64,000 bases of DNA from Hahella chejuensis KCTC 2396 (GCF_000012985.1 NC_007645.1:620001-684000), one strand, 5' to 3'. Counted from the stretch's first letter, positions 25,719-35,377 are shown. The notes: generated by a model from the letters alone, not told the origin. Numbers and translations: made by a program.

Positions 25719-26878
25719 TAGCGAATAGTCTCCATGGCGTGTTCGAGGAGTAGGCGACGTGCAATGATGACGCGCATGATTTCGTTGGTTCCCTCCAGGA
25801 TCTGATGCACCCGGCTGTCGCGAACGTAACGCTCCAACGGATACTCCCTGATGTAGCCATAGCCGCCGTGAATTTGCAATGCGTCATTACAGATCTTGAA
25901 GCCGGCGTCTGTCGCGAAGCGTTTGGCCATGGCGCTATAGGTGGAGGCTTCCGGGTGTTTGGAGTCCAGCTTGAACGCTGCGAGTCGCACCATCTGCCGG
26001 GCCGCCACTAAATCTGTGGCCATATCCGCCAGTTTGAATTGCAACGCCTGAAAGTCGGACAGCTTGCGCCCGAACTGCTCTCGCTCCTGCATGTAACGCT
26101 GTGCGGTTTCCAGCGCCGCCTGGGCGGTGCCGATGGAGCAGGTGGCGATATTAATGCGACCGCCATCCAGACCCATCATGGCGAACTTGAAGCCTTCGCC
26201 TTCAGCGCCAAGGCGGTTGGTCTGGGGAATCCGCACATTATCGAAAGTAATGGCGCGCGTGGGCTGGCTGTTCCAGCCCATTTTGTCTTCCTTACGACCG
26301 TAGGCGACGCCAGGGGCGTCAGCGGGTACGACCAGAGCAGACACGCCTTTGGCGCCGGGTTCTCCGGTGCGCGCCATCACCACCAATACGTCAGTGCTGC
26401 CGGCGCCGGAAATAAACATTTTGGAGCCGTTGATGACGTAGTCGGAGCCGTCTTTTTTCGCTGATGTGCGCAAAGACGCCGCATCAGAGCCCGCGTTGGG
26501 CTCCGTGAGACAGTAAGACGCCAGTAATTCACCGCTGACCAGTTTGGGCAGCCAGGCCTGACGCAGCTCATCATGGCCGAAGCTGGCGATCATCCATGTC
26601 GCCATGTTGTGAATCGTCAGGTAGGCGGTTGTGGAGGTGCAACCCCATGACAGCTCTTCGAAAATGATTGAGCTGTCCAGTCTGGGCAGTCCCAGGCCGC
26701 CCCATTCCTCGGGGGTATACAGGGACAGAAAGCCCATTTCGCCCGCTTTGCGGATTGTCTCCACGGGGAAGTGAGCGGTAGCGTCCCATTCGGCGGCGTA
26801 GGGCGCCAGTTCTTTCTCAGCGAAAGCGCGGGCGCTGTCGCGGAAAGCGATTTGCTGTTCGGATAGTTCAAAATTCAC
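25718..26878 (-). CDS. Isobutyryl-CoA dehydrogenase (acyl-CoA dehydrogenase family)
   Basis: This 386-residue flavoenzyme starts at a GTG (26878). It has the acyl-CoA dehydrogenase signatures (AYCLTEPNAGSDAASLRT, KMGWNSQPT, QIHGGYGYIREYPLERYVRDSR) and the catalytic glutamate in ILEGTNEIMR. Operon position between mmsA and enoyl-CoA hydratase points to oxidation of isobutyryl-CoA to methacrylyl-CoA. Electrons would pass to ETF. The GTG start in a gene flanked by ATG genes is the only oddity. Confidence 0.9.
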   Translation of the reverse strand: MNFELSEQQIAFRDSARAFAEKELAPYAAEWDATAHFPVETIRKAGEMGFLSLYTPEEWGGLGLPRLDSSIIFEELSWGCTSTTAYLTIHNMATWMIASFGHDELRQAWLPKLVSGELLASYCLTEPNAGSDAASLRTSAKKDGSDYVINGSKMFISGAGSTDVLVVMARTGEPGAKGVSALVVPADAPGVAYGRKEDKMGWNSQPTRAITFDNVRIPQTNRLGAEGEGFKFAMMGLDGGRINIATCSIGTAQAALETAQRYMQEREQFGRKLSDFQALQFKLADMATDLVAARQMVRLAAFKLDSKHPEASTYSAMAKRFATDAGFKICNDALQIHGGYGYIREYPLERYVRDSRVHQILEGTNEIMRVIIARRLLLEHAMETIR

Positions 26879-26916
26879 GATACATACACTCTTAACAGTT
26901 GCCTATCACCGCATCC

Positions 26917-28413
26917 TTACCGCATTTGAATGGTCAGGTTCGGGCCTTGCACTTCTTCGCCATGGTGGAACCAACGGCTGATAACGGTTTTGGTTTCGGT
27001 ATAGAAACGCACCGCCTGTTTGCCGTAGGCATGCTGGTCGCCGTAGAAAGAGTTGCGCCAACCAGTGAAGGAGAAGAAGGGAAGAGGCACGGGAATAGGG
27101 ATGTTGATGCCGACTTGTCCCACTTGCACATTGCGCTGGAAGTGACGCGCCGCCCCGCCGGAATTAGTGAACAGCGAGACGCCGTTGCCGTAGGGATTGT
27201 CATTGATCAGCTTGAGGGCGTCGTCAATGGTTTCCACTTGCATGGCGAGCAGCACGGGCCCGAAGATTTCTTCGCGATAGATCGTCATTTCCGGGGTGAC
27301 ATTACTGAACAGTGAGGGTCCGACCCAGTTGCCTTCCGGGAAGTCCGGATGGGTGAAACTGGAGCCATCGAGAAGACATTGCGCGCCTTCTTCTTTGCCC
27401 TTGGCGAGCAGCCCCAATACGCGATCTCTGGAGCCGCGGCTTATCAGCGGGCCGTAGCCAGCGGCTTCGTCGTTCCAGGCGCCGGGCTTCACTTCCGCCA
27501 TAGAGTCCTTGAGCTCGTCCAGCCATTGTGCGGACTCGCCTACGAACACCGCTACCGAGATGGCCATGCAGCGTTGCCCTGCTGCGCCGACGGAGGCGCC
27601 AGTCAGATGCGAGATAACCTGCTTCTTGTCCGCATCCGGCATGATGACCATGTGGTTCTTGGCGCCGGTCATACATTGCACGCGCTTCAGGTGCTGGGCG
27701 CCGGTGCGATAGATGTGCTGGCCCACTGGCGCGGAGCCGACGAAGGAGATGGCTTTGATGTCTGGATGCGTCAGCAGCATGTCCACTTGTTCGCGGTCGC
27801 CGTGCAGAACCTGCAGAACGCCTTTGGGAAAGCCCGCTTCGTCAAACAGTTGCGCGATGCGCATGGGAGTGAGCGGGTCTTGCTCAGAGGGCTTGAGCAC
27901 GAAGGTGTTGCCGCAAGCCAGCGCCATGGGGAACATCCACAGGGGGATCATCGCCGGGAAATTGAACGGCGTGATGCCGGCGCAAACGCCAAGGGGATGC
28001 ATGTAGGAACTGGTATCGATATCCCGCGCTACGTTCTCAACGGTTTCGCCCATCATCATTGATGGGATGTTGCAGGCGTGCTCGACGACTTCAATGCCGC
28101 GCCAGACATCGCCTTTGGCGTCGGCGAAAATCTTGCCGGTCTCCTGGCTGAGAATTTCTGCGATTTCGTCCTGATTCTGCTTGAGAAGATGCACGAACTT
28201 CATCATCAGGCGCGCCCTGTCGATGACGGGAACGTCTTTCCAGGTTTCAAACGCCTGTTTGGCGCTGGCCACCGCCCGGTTGACTTCGTCAGGCGTGGCG
28301 CAGGGAGTATTGGCCAGATTTAGCTGCGTGGCCGGATTCAGGTTCGGGATGTGGCGGGTGGCTGCGCTTTCCGTAAATGAGCCGTCTATATATAACGGGA
28401 CCCTGGTTTGCAT
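26917..28413 (-). CDS. mmsA: Methylmalonate-semialdehyde dehydrogenase (CoA-acylating)
   Basis: This 498-residue aldehyde dehydrogenase has the MmsA-specific features: the N-terminal YIDGSFTES, the [15 protein letters not shown] segment, [21 protein letters not shown], and the catalytic cysteine in [17 protein letters not shown]. It converts methylmalonate semialdehyde to propionyl-CoA, NADH and CO2. AAGGAG lies before the ATG at 28413. It is the first gene of the valine operon. No dedicated regulator is adjacent. Confidence 0.95.
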   Translation of the reverse strand: MQTRVPLYIDGSFTESAATRHIPNLNPATQLNLANTPCATPDEVNRAVASAKQAFETWKDVPVIDRARLMMKFVHLLKQNQDEIAEILSQETGKIFADAKGDVWRGIEVVEHACNIPSMMMGETVENVARDIDTSSYMHPLGVCAGITPFNFPAMIPLWMFPMALACGNTFVLKPSEQDPLTPMRIAQLFDEAGFPKGVLQVLHGDREQVDMLLTHPDIKAISFVGSAPVGQHIYRTGAQHLKRVQCMTGAKNHMVIMPDADKKQVISHLTGASVGAAGQRCMAISVAVFVGESAQWLDELKDSMAEVKPGAWNDEAAGYGPLISRGSRDRVLGLLAKGKEEGAQCLLDGSSFTHPDFPEGNWVGPSLFSNVTPEMTIYREEIFGPVLLAMQVETIDDALKLINDNPYGNGVSLFTNSGGAARHFQRNVQVGQVGINIPIPVPLPFFSFTGWRNSFYGDQHAYGKQAVRFYTETKTVISRWFHHGEEVQGPNLTIQMR

Positions 28414-28777
28414 TTTGGGACTCCTTGTAATCTTATTTTTATGGATAGAATGAGCCTGCTCCGGAAGATGTCACACATGCTTCCGCTACGCTCAGAGCCT
28501 TGGCTCGCATAGGATTATTCTAGACCTTATGACGGCGTAACGGCATTGCAGAATCCTCCACGGGAATTAGCCATAACCACCAAGAGGTAACGTAAATGCG
28601 CTATTTAAAAGGAGAAAATCTCGTGACTGCGTGCGTAAAACGGAATAACCAGGAAACGTTCGATAGAAGCGGCGTCAGCGTGAGGGGCCCGGAGTATACG
28701 AGTAAACGCCGTTAAGTTATTAGAGCTTCCGAGTGGTTGTATTTGAAAGTGAAGGGGCGGTTTGAAGAAGTAAGAGC
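28414..28777. other. Intergenic region upstream of mmsA
   Basis: Presumably contains the promoter of the valine operon. No gene, clear operator or RNA structure is recognised; the plus-strand frame at 28737-28976 is the complement of the small gene at 28827-29000. Confidence 0.4.
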
Positions 28778-28802
28778 AGCAACTGACATTGGGTCAGTTG
28801 CT
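28778..28802 (-). terminator. Hairpin downstream of the 57-residue membrane peptide gene
   Basis: A perfect 10-bp stem AGCAACTGAC / GTCAGTTGCT with a 5-nt loop lies 25 nt after the stop codon of the small minus-strand gene. The following minus-strand bases are CTTACTTCTTC, a weak T-tract. Confidence 0.6.
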
Positions 28803-28826
28803 TGGGTAATCTGGACGAATGTCCGA

Positions 28827-29000
28827 TCAGGCGTCAGCGGTGGAGGAGGCTCCTGTGTCTCCCGCTTCGACGGTGGCTGCGTCGCGCTTTTCCTGCGCGC
28901 GCTTGATCAAGTGGTTAAGTACGGTGCGAACAGTGTAGGTTATGCCGAACAACGTCAGGGCCGCAGCCAGCGTTGATTCGATAGGCGCTTCCAATAACAT
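28827..29000 (-). CDS. 57-residue membrane peptide
   Basis: The reading frame from the ATG at 29000 encodes 57 residues beginning MLLEAPIESTLAAALTLFG. GGGAGAAACC immediately upstream is a good ribosome site, and a hairpin terminator follows the stop, so this is probably a real gene. Residues about 8-30 form one membrane-compatible helix (TLAAALTLFGITYTVRTVL), followed by a charged segment (LIKRAQEKRD) and a Ser/Ala/Thr-rich tail. No family is recognised. It may be a small envelope or stress peptide. Confidence 0.6.
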   Translation of the reverse strand: MLLEAPIESTLAAALTLFGITYTVRTVLNHLIKRAQEKRDAATVEAGDTGASSTADA

Positions 29001-29241
29001 GGTTTCTCCCGAGATTTAAGATGAAAACTTTGGTTAGCGCACTGACTGACTACATCGAGCTAACCAAAGCTTTCCTCCTGTGTTAGTGAAAATTTAACGT
29101 TCTCAAGGAGTAAACGGCTGTTCGAAAAAGCGGCCGCAGAATAACCAATTAGAGCGGGCGGTTCAAGGCGGAGCTTTGTTAAATTGTGCAAAGCTTGGCC
29201 TTTTTGACGCTTTTGTGTACAAGGATAAAAGTGGCAAATTT

Positions 29242-29997
29242 ATGTTTTTTATAAAGAAATTTATTAGTTACTGGGCGATGCCGTTACCCCTTGCCTTGCT
29301 GATCTCATTTATTGCGCTAATGATGCTGATCAGGGGGCGCAGACGGAAACTGGCGCTGGGAATGCTCGGCGTTGTTTGGCTGGGGCTGTTCGTCATCAGT
29401 ACGCCCTGGTTCTCCGATAAGTTGATGGCTCCGCTGGAAAGCCAATATCCCCCCTACGCCGGTCAGGAAGTCCGCTACGTAGTGGTGTTGGGAGGCTATC
29501 ATGAGTCGGATTCGAGCCTTCCTATCACCAGTTATATTGAGGGAGATGCAATCTATCGCATTATTGAAGGCATGCGAGTGGCTCTGCTAAATCCGGAGTC
29601 AAGGTTGCTGGTTTCCGGTTACGCCCGTACCGACCCTCTGTCCAATGCGGAGGCCTACGCCAGACTGGCGGAGTCGCTGGGTTTTCCTCGTGAACGGATC
29701 GATCTGCAGGAAGACCCCCGGGATACCCATGAAGAAGCACTGGCGGCGCAGGCGCGAATGGGGGAGCAGCCTTTCGCGTTGGTGACTTCGGCTTACCATA
29801 TGCCACGGGCGATGCAGCTGTTTGAGGGCGTGGGACTGCATCCCATTCCAGCGCCCACCGGGCATACCATTAAACAACATCAGGAATTGGACTGGCGTCG
29901 CTTTCGGCCTGCGCTTGGCGGACTGGCTGCGACACAGAAGGCCTGGCACGAGTATTTAGGCGCGTTATGGGCCAATCTGGTCGCAAGCATAAATTGA
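29242..29997 (+). CDS. ElyC/SanA/YdcF-family membrane protein (DUF218)
   Basis: The protein has 251 residues from the ATG at 29242; the longer frame starts at a TTG without support. Two N-terminal membrane helices (FISYWAMPLPLALLISFIALMMLI and LALGMLGVVWLGLFVIS) precede a periplasmic DUF218 domain with YVVVLGGYHES, ARTDPLSNAEAYARLAESLG, the acidic EDPRDTHEEA and VTSAYHMPRAM. This is the ElyC layout. ElyC is linked to envelope biogenesis and lipid-carrier metabolism in E. coli. A biochemical activity is not established. Confidence 0.85.
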   Translation: MFFIKKFISYWAMPLPLALLISFIALMMLIRGRRRKLALGMLGVVWLGLFVISTPWFSDKLMAPLESQYPPYAGQEVRYVVVLGGYHESDSSLPITSYIEGDAIYRIIEGMRVALLNPESRLLVSGYARTDPLSNAEAYARLAESLGFPRERIDLQEDPRDTHEEALAAQARMGEQPFALVTSAYHMPRAMQLFEGVGLHPIPAPTGHTIKQHQELDWRRFRPALGGLAATQKAWHEYLGALWANLVASIN

Positions 29998-30120
29998 AAT
30001 GGGTCAAAAAACGGACGTGTCTTCCGACGCTCCGTGGCGGCGATGCTATGCTTAAAACATTCTCGCTTTGAAGATGTTGACGCACGCTTCCTACTAGATT
30101 TCAAACTGAGCTGAAGACTG

Positions 30121-31770
30121 ATGTTTAACAGGGAATACCGCAACGCACGCTTCCTGATAGTGGACGGCAATACCCAATTGCGTCTGGCTCTGGAGAAAAT
30201 GCTGAAATCATTCGGCGCCTGGTATATCGATATGGCGGCGGACGGGGATGAAGCCATCAACAAGTGTGAGCATGGTCTGTTCGACGTCGTCATCTGCGAC
30301 TATCAGCTTTCCGGCCGAAATGGACAGCATGTGCTGGAGGAACTGAGGGAACGTAAAATCCTCCGCTATACCTCTTTGTTTGTGATGATGTCAGCGGAAA
30401 CCACCCGGGAGATGGTGCTGGCCGCCATCGATCATCAACCCGACGCCTATATCAACAAGCCCATTACTTCTGATGTTCTGAAGCAGCGCCTGGATAACCT
30501 GCTGGTGGACAACGAAGTGTTATATGAGCTGAAGCACGCCATCGATATGGAGCGCTGGAGCGAAGCTATTTCCCGTTGCGAAGAAAAAATCGCCCGCGGC
30601 AGCAAATACCTGCGCTGGTGCGAGAAAACCGTGGCGGAGCTGTATTTTCAGACGGGCGCCCTCCATGAGGCCCTGCGGGTCTATCAACAGGTGTTGTCGG
30701 AGCGCACGCTGATTTGGGCGCAGGTGGGGGTGGCCAGAGTTCATATCGCTCAGGCGGATTACGATCTGGCGGAGGAATTGCTGCGTAAGGTCGTGGCGGC
30801 TGCTCCAAACTGTCTGGTGGCTTATGACTTGCTGGCGCGAGTGCTGGTGGATACACACCGGGGCAAAGAAGCGCAGGAATGGTTGGTGGACGCTGTGAGT
30901 CTATCGCCGACGGCCATTCTCAGACATGCCAGGCTGGGGGATATCGCCTGGGATAATCAGGATGTGGACTGCGCAGTGGAAGCGTTTCGTAACGCCGTCG
31001 AGTTGGGACGCAAAAGCATCTTTGACCGGCTCGAAAATCATCTGGGTTTTTCCCGCAGTCTTTGTGAACGCGCCGGCGCGCTGCCAAAAGTCATGCGTGA
31101 AGCGGCGCTGCAGGAAACCGTTGAGGTCCTGCGCAATATAGACGAACGTTTTGTCATGAATGACGCCGCCCGCTTTCAATACGAAGTGGTGGCTGCGAAG
31201 ACCTGTAGCATGCTGAAGCATGAAGAAGAACGGGACGAGCGGCTTGCGAGGGCTGAAACATACTATCAATCTGTGGGGCTGAGTTTGCCGAGCGCTCGCG
31301 TTATGGAATACGCCCAGGTGTTGCTGGCCAGTGGGAAAGATCTGGAGGCGGAGTTTATTCTGTCGCAATTATCGCTGATGCATGGCGATGAGCCGGAGCT
31401 GCAAAAGCGGATTGAGGAAATGCGCGACGAGCCGGTCAGTCCGGCGGCGCGGCAAAAGGCGGCGGAACTGAACAAACAGGGGATTAAGCTGGCCGAGCAG
31501 GATGATCTTAAAGGCGCTGTTGCGGCCTTTAACGAGGCGCTGGAGTATTCCGCCAGACATCCCGCCTTAAACCTGAATCTGGCTCAGGTGCTGCTGAAAC
31601 AGCTTAGTTCATCGCCAAATGATGGCGCGGCGCGTAGGGCCTGCGCCGCCTGTTTTGATCGGATTATTCATATCAAGCCCACCCACAAGCAATATCCCCG
31701 TTTCCAGCACCTGCGGAGTAAGTTCGAGGGAACCTATGGCGACGGCGTCGAGGCGCAGAGCGCAGGATAA
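30121..31770 (+). CDS. Response regulator with TPR output region
   Basis: This 549-residue protein has a CheY-like receiver (about 8-125) with the phosphorylatable Asp60 in VICDYQLSG, a switch Ser/Thr in MMSAETT and Lys in INKPIT. The rest is a run of TPR-like helical repeats: ALRVYQQVLSERTLIWAQVGVARVH, DLAEELLRKVV, YDLLARVLVDTHRGKEAQEWL, and, at the end, INKQG and EQDDLKGAVAAFNEALEYSARHPALNLNLAQVLL. There is no DNA-binding or enzymatic output, so it should act through protein contacts. The partner kinase is not adjacent. It is convergent with hemH. Confidence 0.88.
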   Translation: MFNREYRNARFLIVDGNTQLRLALEKMLKSFGAWYIDMAADGDEAINKCEHGLFDVVICDYQLSGRNGQHVLEELRERKILRYTSLFVMMSAETTREMVLAAIDHQPDAYINKPITSDVLKQRLDNLLVDNEVLYELKHAIDMERWSEAISRCEEKIARGSKYLRWCEKTVAELYFQTGALHEALRVYQQVLSERTLIWAQVGVARVHIAQADYDLAEELLRKVVAAAPNCLVAYDLLARVLVDTHRGKEAQEWLVDAVSLSPTAILRHARLGDIAWDNQDVDCAVEAFRNAVELGRKSIFDRLENHLGFSRSLCERAGALPKVMREAALQETVEVLRNIDERFVMNDAARFQYEVVAAKTCSMLKHEEERDERLARAETYYQSVGLSLPSARVMEYAQVLLASGKDLEAEFILSQLSLMHGDEPELQKRIEEMRDEPVSPAARQKAAELNKQGIKLAEQDDLKGAVAAFNEALEYSARHPALNLNLAQVLLKQLSSSPNDGAARRACAACFDRIIHIKPTHKQYPRFQHLRSKFEGTYGDGVEAQSAG

Positions 31771-31787
31771 CCGGTCGCCTGCTGCGG

Positions 31788-32789
31788 TCAGATCCAACCT
31801 CGTAAGTGTTGCTCACAGAGTTCCTGCAATAGCTCAATATGTTCCGGTTCTGCATTTAAGGCGGGGATATAATGAAAATCCTTGCCGCCGGCCTGTTCAT
31901 ACAGCCCCCGGTTTTCTTCTTCGATTTCTTCCAGCGTTTCCAGGCAGTCTGCGGAGAAGCCAGGGCAAATGACGTCCAGCGCTTCACAACCGTTGGCGCC
32001 CAGCTCCGTAACGGTGGCGTCGGTGTAAGGCTTCAGCCACTCCGCCGTTCCAACCCGGGACTGAAAGCTCATCAGCCATTGCGACTCATCCAGTTTCAGC
32101 TCTCTCGCCACAGCCAGGGCGGTCTCTTCCGCATCGCGGCGGTAAGGATCGCCTTTCTCCACATAGGCTTTAGGCAGGCCATGAAAGGAAAACAGTAACT
32201 TGCCCTGACGCCCTCGCACCCGCCAGTGGGCGCGCACGCTATCCACTAAGGAGGCGATGTAGGCGGGATGATTATGGTAGCGCTTCACGAAACGAAGCTC
32301 CGGAATGTCGCGCATCTTAGCCATGGCCTGAGCCAGCGCGTCAAAGCTGGCGGCGGTGGTGGTGGCGGAGTACTGCGGATAAAGGGGCAGCACCAGGACT
32401 TTCTCGATGCCCTGGCGTTGCAACGCTGCAAGCTTATCCGGCAGGGACGGCGCGCCATAAGTCATGGCGAAATCCACCAGCACGCGAGCGCCCAGCTCCT
32501 GTCCCAGTGCGTTTTGCAGGCCGCAGGCCTGTTGTTGCGTGATGGTTTTGATCGGTGAGCCCTTCGGCGTCCAGATCTTGCGATAGTTGGGAATGAGCTT
32601 TCTGGGGCGAAAACGGAGAATGACCAGATTCAGGACCGCCCACCAGATCAGGCGCGGCGCCTCGATCACTCTGGGATCGCTGAGGAACTGCTTCAGGTAA
32701 CGGCGTATAGAGGGGGCGTCTGGGGCGTCCGGCGTGCCCAGGTTGACAAGCAGCACGGCGCTCCGGGTGTTATCAGGACTAATGATCAT
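31788..32789 (-). CDS. hemH: Ferrochelatase
   Basis: This 333-residue protein inserts Fe(II) into protoporphyrin IX, the last step of haem synthesis. Family blocks are AVLLVNLGTPDAPD, KIWTPKGSPI, MTYGAPSLPDKL, LVLPLYPQYSATTTA, the catalytic-His motif LLFSFHGLPKAYVEKGDPY, SFQSRVGTAEWLKPYTD and the glutamate-rich VICPGFSADCLETLEEIEEEN. The haem-pathway gene hemB lies 3 kb away on the other strand. It appears monocistronic. Confidence 0.95.
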   Translation of the reverse strand: MIISPDNTRSAVLLVNLGTPDAPDAPSIRRYLKQFLSDPRVIEAPRLIWWAVLNLVILRFRPRKLIPNYRKIWTPKGSPIKTITQQQACGLQNALGQELGARVLVDFAMTYGAPSLPDKLAALQRQGIEKVLVLPLYPQYSATTTAASFDALAQAMAKMRDIPELRFVKRYHNHPAYIASLVDSVRAHWRVRGRQGKLLFSFHGLPKAYVEKGDPYRRDAEETALAVARELKLDESQWLMSFQSRVGTAEWLKPYTDATVTELGANGCEALDVICPGFSADCLETLEEIEEENRGLYEQAGGKDFHYIPALNAEPEHIELLQELCEQHLRGWI

Positions 32790-33088
32790 TCAGATAGGCA
32801 TTCCAGCTAGGGGACATTAATTTTATATCGGGACAGCGCGTGGAAAACTGCAGTGGATCAAGGCAAGCACGCAGTCTGACTTCCTACAATGGCGATCCCG
32901 AGCGTATGACGTTGAATTATAGCGTCTTCACAGATCGAAATGTGTCTACGCTTCCCCTGCGTGGACGGATCATTTCTTCCGCCCATTCAACAGCCTGCGC
33001 GCAAGGCCGCGGCGGCTGGTGGGCGGCGAGCGACCTATGCTATAAAGGCCTGACAAAAATTCCAACACTCCAAGAAGGAGAATAACTG

Positions 33089-33412
33089 ATGAGAGTAGCC
33101 AAGAAAGTCCCTGTAATCCTGGTCGGCGTGGCTTCCATATTGCTTTCCGTCTCCGTACAGGCGGCGGATGCGGCGGCGGGCAAAGCCAAGTCGGCCGTTT
33201 GTGCGGCATGCCATGGCGCGGACGGCAAAGCCGTTATCCCCACCTATCCGAGTCTGGCCGGCCAGAATGAACAGTATCTGGTGGAAGCGATGAAAGCGTA
33301 CCGCAGTAAGAATCGCAGTGGCGGTCAGGCGGTTATTATGCAAGGCCAGGCGGCGGCTTTGTCTGACGAAGATATCGCCAATCTGGCGGCTTATTACGCT
33401 GGAATGAAATAA
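33089..33412 (+). CDS. Periplasmic class I cytochrome c
   Basis: The protein has 107 residues with a Sec signal peptide ending near VQAADA, a single haem-binding CAACH motif, and the [23 protein letters not shown] segment and C-terminal [16 protein letters not shown] helix of the cytochrome c553/c4-half type. The distal methionine is probably in [23 protein letters not shown] precedes the ATG. It is a small soluble electron carrier. The partner is not encoded nearby. Confidence 0.9.
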   Translation: MRVAKKVPVILVGVASILLSVSVQAADAAAGKAKSAVCAACHGADGKAVIPTYPSLAGQNEQYLVEAMKAYRSKNRSGGQAVIMQGQAAALSDEDIANLAAYYAGMK

Positions 33413-33619
33413 CAACTCCTTGCTACGCGCAGCTGCGGATCAACGGCTGCGCTGTTTCGCCCCTTCCTGTTTTCGCCCTCCTTTCGCATTTTTCTGCGCT
33501 GACTTTCCAACCGATTGACTGTATGGGGGATTTTCCTTTCTTGAGCTTGTCTTTACGCCATGGATAATTGGGCTGCGTTACGCTGAATATCGCTGCCAAA
33601 GGAGTTAAAACAGGGCGTT

Positions 33620-34447
33620 ATGACAGAGCAGACAGTCAGACCATATGTCGATTCGAAGGCGGCCGATTCAGATTCTGGAGAATATATGCCTATCCGGGGC
33701 GAGCGACCTATCGTCGCCAGGGCCCGTGAATTTCCCAGCGGATATCGGGTTACGCCGCATAAACACGAGTGTTGTCAGCTTATTTTCGCCACCTCAGGCG
33801 TGATGGAGCTGGTCACCGACGAGGGGATATGGCTGATACCCCCGCAACGAGCGGTGTGGATGCCGCCCAATGTGGAGCATGGCATGCGCGCCCGTGGCGA
33901 CGTGTCCCTGCGAACCATGTACATCCAACCCCATGCCTGTCCCGTGAGCTTTCCCCAAAAGCCGCGCACGCTGCAAATATCGCCGTTGTTGAGGGAGCTG
34001 ATCATTCGCGCGATGCGAGTTCCCAGCAATTACGACGAAGGTGGTCGGGATGGCCGTATCATGTCCTTGATTTTGGAAGAGATTGAATGGTCCGGTGAGC
34101 GGCCACTACGGCTTCCCGCCACCCGCGACTCCCGCTTGCAGAACCTGTGCCGGGCTATCCTGGCCAATCCGGCTGATCCGCGCGAGCTGAAAGATTGGTC
34201 AACGGTAATCGGGGCCTCCGAACGCACGCTGTCCCGCTTGTTTCGCAATGAGCTGGGAGTGTCTTATCAATACTGGCGCCAGCAGGTCGCCGCGCTCAAC
34301 GCAATCCCCCGGCTCGCCGCCGGCGACCCGGTGACACTGATCGCTGCGGATCTTGGCTACGAAACGCCGAGCGCCTTTTCCGCTATGTTTCGACGCATTA
34401 TGGGCGTCGCTCCCAGTCTTTATTTTCAGCGCCAATCAGAAAGCTGA
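33620..34447 (+). CDS. AraC-family transcriptional regulator with cupin sensor domain
   Basis: The protein has 275 residues. The N-terminal cupin (HKHECCQLIFATSGVMELVT, then VWMPPNVEHGMRARG) is likely a ligand or metal-sensing barrel. The C-terminal 100 residues carry two AraC helix-turn-helices (DWSTVIGASERTLSRLFRNELG and VTLIAADLGYETPSAFSAMFRRIMG). Such proteins control a nearby operon or catabolic genes, but the target is not apparent. It is followed directly by the first copy of the MITE-like repeat. Confidence 0.9.
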   Translation: MTEQTVRPYVDSKAADSDSGEYMPIRGERPIVARAREFPSGYRVTPHKHECCQLIFATSGVMELVTDEGIWLIPPQRAVWMPPNVEHGMRARGDVSLRTMYIQPHACPVSFPQKPRTLQISPLLRELIIRAMRVPSNYDEGGRDGRIMSLILEEIEWSGERPLRLPATRDSRLQNLCRAILANPADPRELKDWSTVIGASERTLSRLFRNELGVSYQYWRQQVAALNAIPRLAAGDPVTLIAADLGYETPSAFSAMFRRIMGVAPSLYFQRQSES

Positions 34448-34455
34448 CTTTTTAT

Positions 34456-34603
34456 TATTAATCAGGCGGACAAATAGCTTCCTTCTATTTGTCTGCAACG
34501 ACAGGGCCTGCACAGGTCAGGCCCTGTCTCCCGTGGCTGGCCGCCGCGCAGGCGCATCCATGCGCCTGATTATTAACATGTCAATATCATTGCCATATTA
34601 ATA
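34456..34603. repeat. MITE-like multi-hairpin repeat, copy 1
   Basis: A 148-bp element occurs again at 51617-51750 with about 95% identity apart from a 13-bp insertion near 34535-34547. The ends are imperfect inverted repeats (TATTAATCAGGC; the right end reads TATTAATATGGC on the other strand). Inside are three strong hairpins: GACAAATAG/CTATTTGTC (34469-34493), GACAGGGCCTG/CAGGCCCTGTC (34500-34528) and CAGGCGCAT/ATGCGCCTG (34549-34568). It starts right after the AraC stop codon and could act as its terminator. Confidence 0.85.
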
Positions 34604-34717
34604 AGTTTGTCTGGTTCGGCGTAAACATTGGCTTCTCTCAGGAAGTAGGGCGGGCTGCACAGGCGTAGGATTGCCGAGGTGAAGGAAAATCTATCAGGGA
34701 TATGAGAGTTAGCGGCT

Positions 34718-35371
34718 ATGCGTCTGAACACATTGGAGATATATGGCGGTAAGCCTGAAAGCGCTGAAGCTGTTCTTGTTTATGTGCCTGGCAAAAAGCG
34801 TGAGATGCGAGCGCGTGAGTTGGCGAACGGTCTGCGACTGGATGGCGTCGTTTATGTTTCTGCATCGGTGTGGCGAAGAGATACGCAACTCTGTTGTCCG
34901 TTACATGCCGCTTCTTCTGATTCTTTTTGGATTGGCGATGCTGTGACGGTTGTGTCCAATTTGATTGAGTACTTGTTGGCGAGGATGAATAAACGGGCGC
35001 GCATTGTTTTGGTGGGGTTCCGTGAAGGCGCGCGTGTCGCAGCTGAATATCTGTACCGTAATTCCGTGCGGCTTGACGCAATTGCCTTCTTAAACTGCGT
35101 GGCGTTAAGCGAAAAAAGCGTGGCTGAATACTGCGCTGAAGATTTGGAGGGGCTTCCTATGTTGATCACCCTGAGAGACATAGAGGCGACGGCTTTAATG
35201 GAAAATACATGGGAAGCGGCGGCTATTTTCGAGGATATGGGCGCGCAGGTGGATATTCGCGTGTATCCCAACGCTAGCCTGACCGAAGAAGGATATGAAG
35301 TCCGGGCCTTTGGGTCATTGATGCAGAGGCGGTTAAGAATAAAGGGAGAGAGTTTCAATGCATATCACTGA
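34718..35371 (+). CDS. Alpha/beta-hydrolase-fold protein lacking the catalytic serine
   Basis: This 217-residue protein has the alpha/beta hydrolase order of strands and helices. At the nucleophile elbow it reads GFREGARVAAEY where an active family member would have G-x-S-x-G. Downstream are AIAFLNCVALSE, LPMLITLRDIEAT, a position where the acid would be, and DIRVYPNASLTEEGYEV, with no obvious catalytic His. It is probably a non-catalytic, binding or structural homologue. It ends 6 nt before hemB and is likely co-transcribed with it. Confidence 0.65.
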   Translation: MRLNTLEIYGGKPESAEAVLVYVPGKKREMRARELANGLRLDGVVYVSASVWRRDTQLCCPLHAASSDSFWIGDAVTVVSNLIEYLLARMNKRARIVLVGFREGARVAAEYLYRNSVRLDAIAFLNCVALSEKSVAEYCAEDLEGLPMLITLRDIEATALMENTWEAAAIFEDMGAQVDIRVYPNASLTEEGYEVRAFGSLMQRRLRIKGESFNAYH

Positions 35372-35377
35372 AAGGCG

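Noticed and set aside
26899-28062. Long plus-strand frames opposite mmsA
   Set aside because: They are antisense to a textbook MmsA with all motifs and have no start signal.
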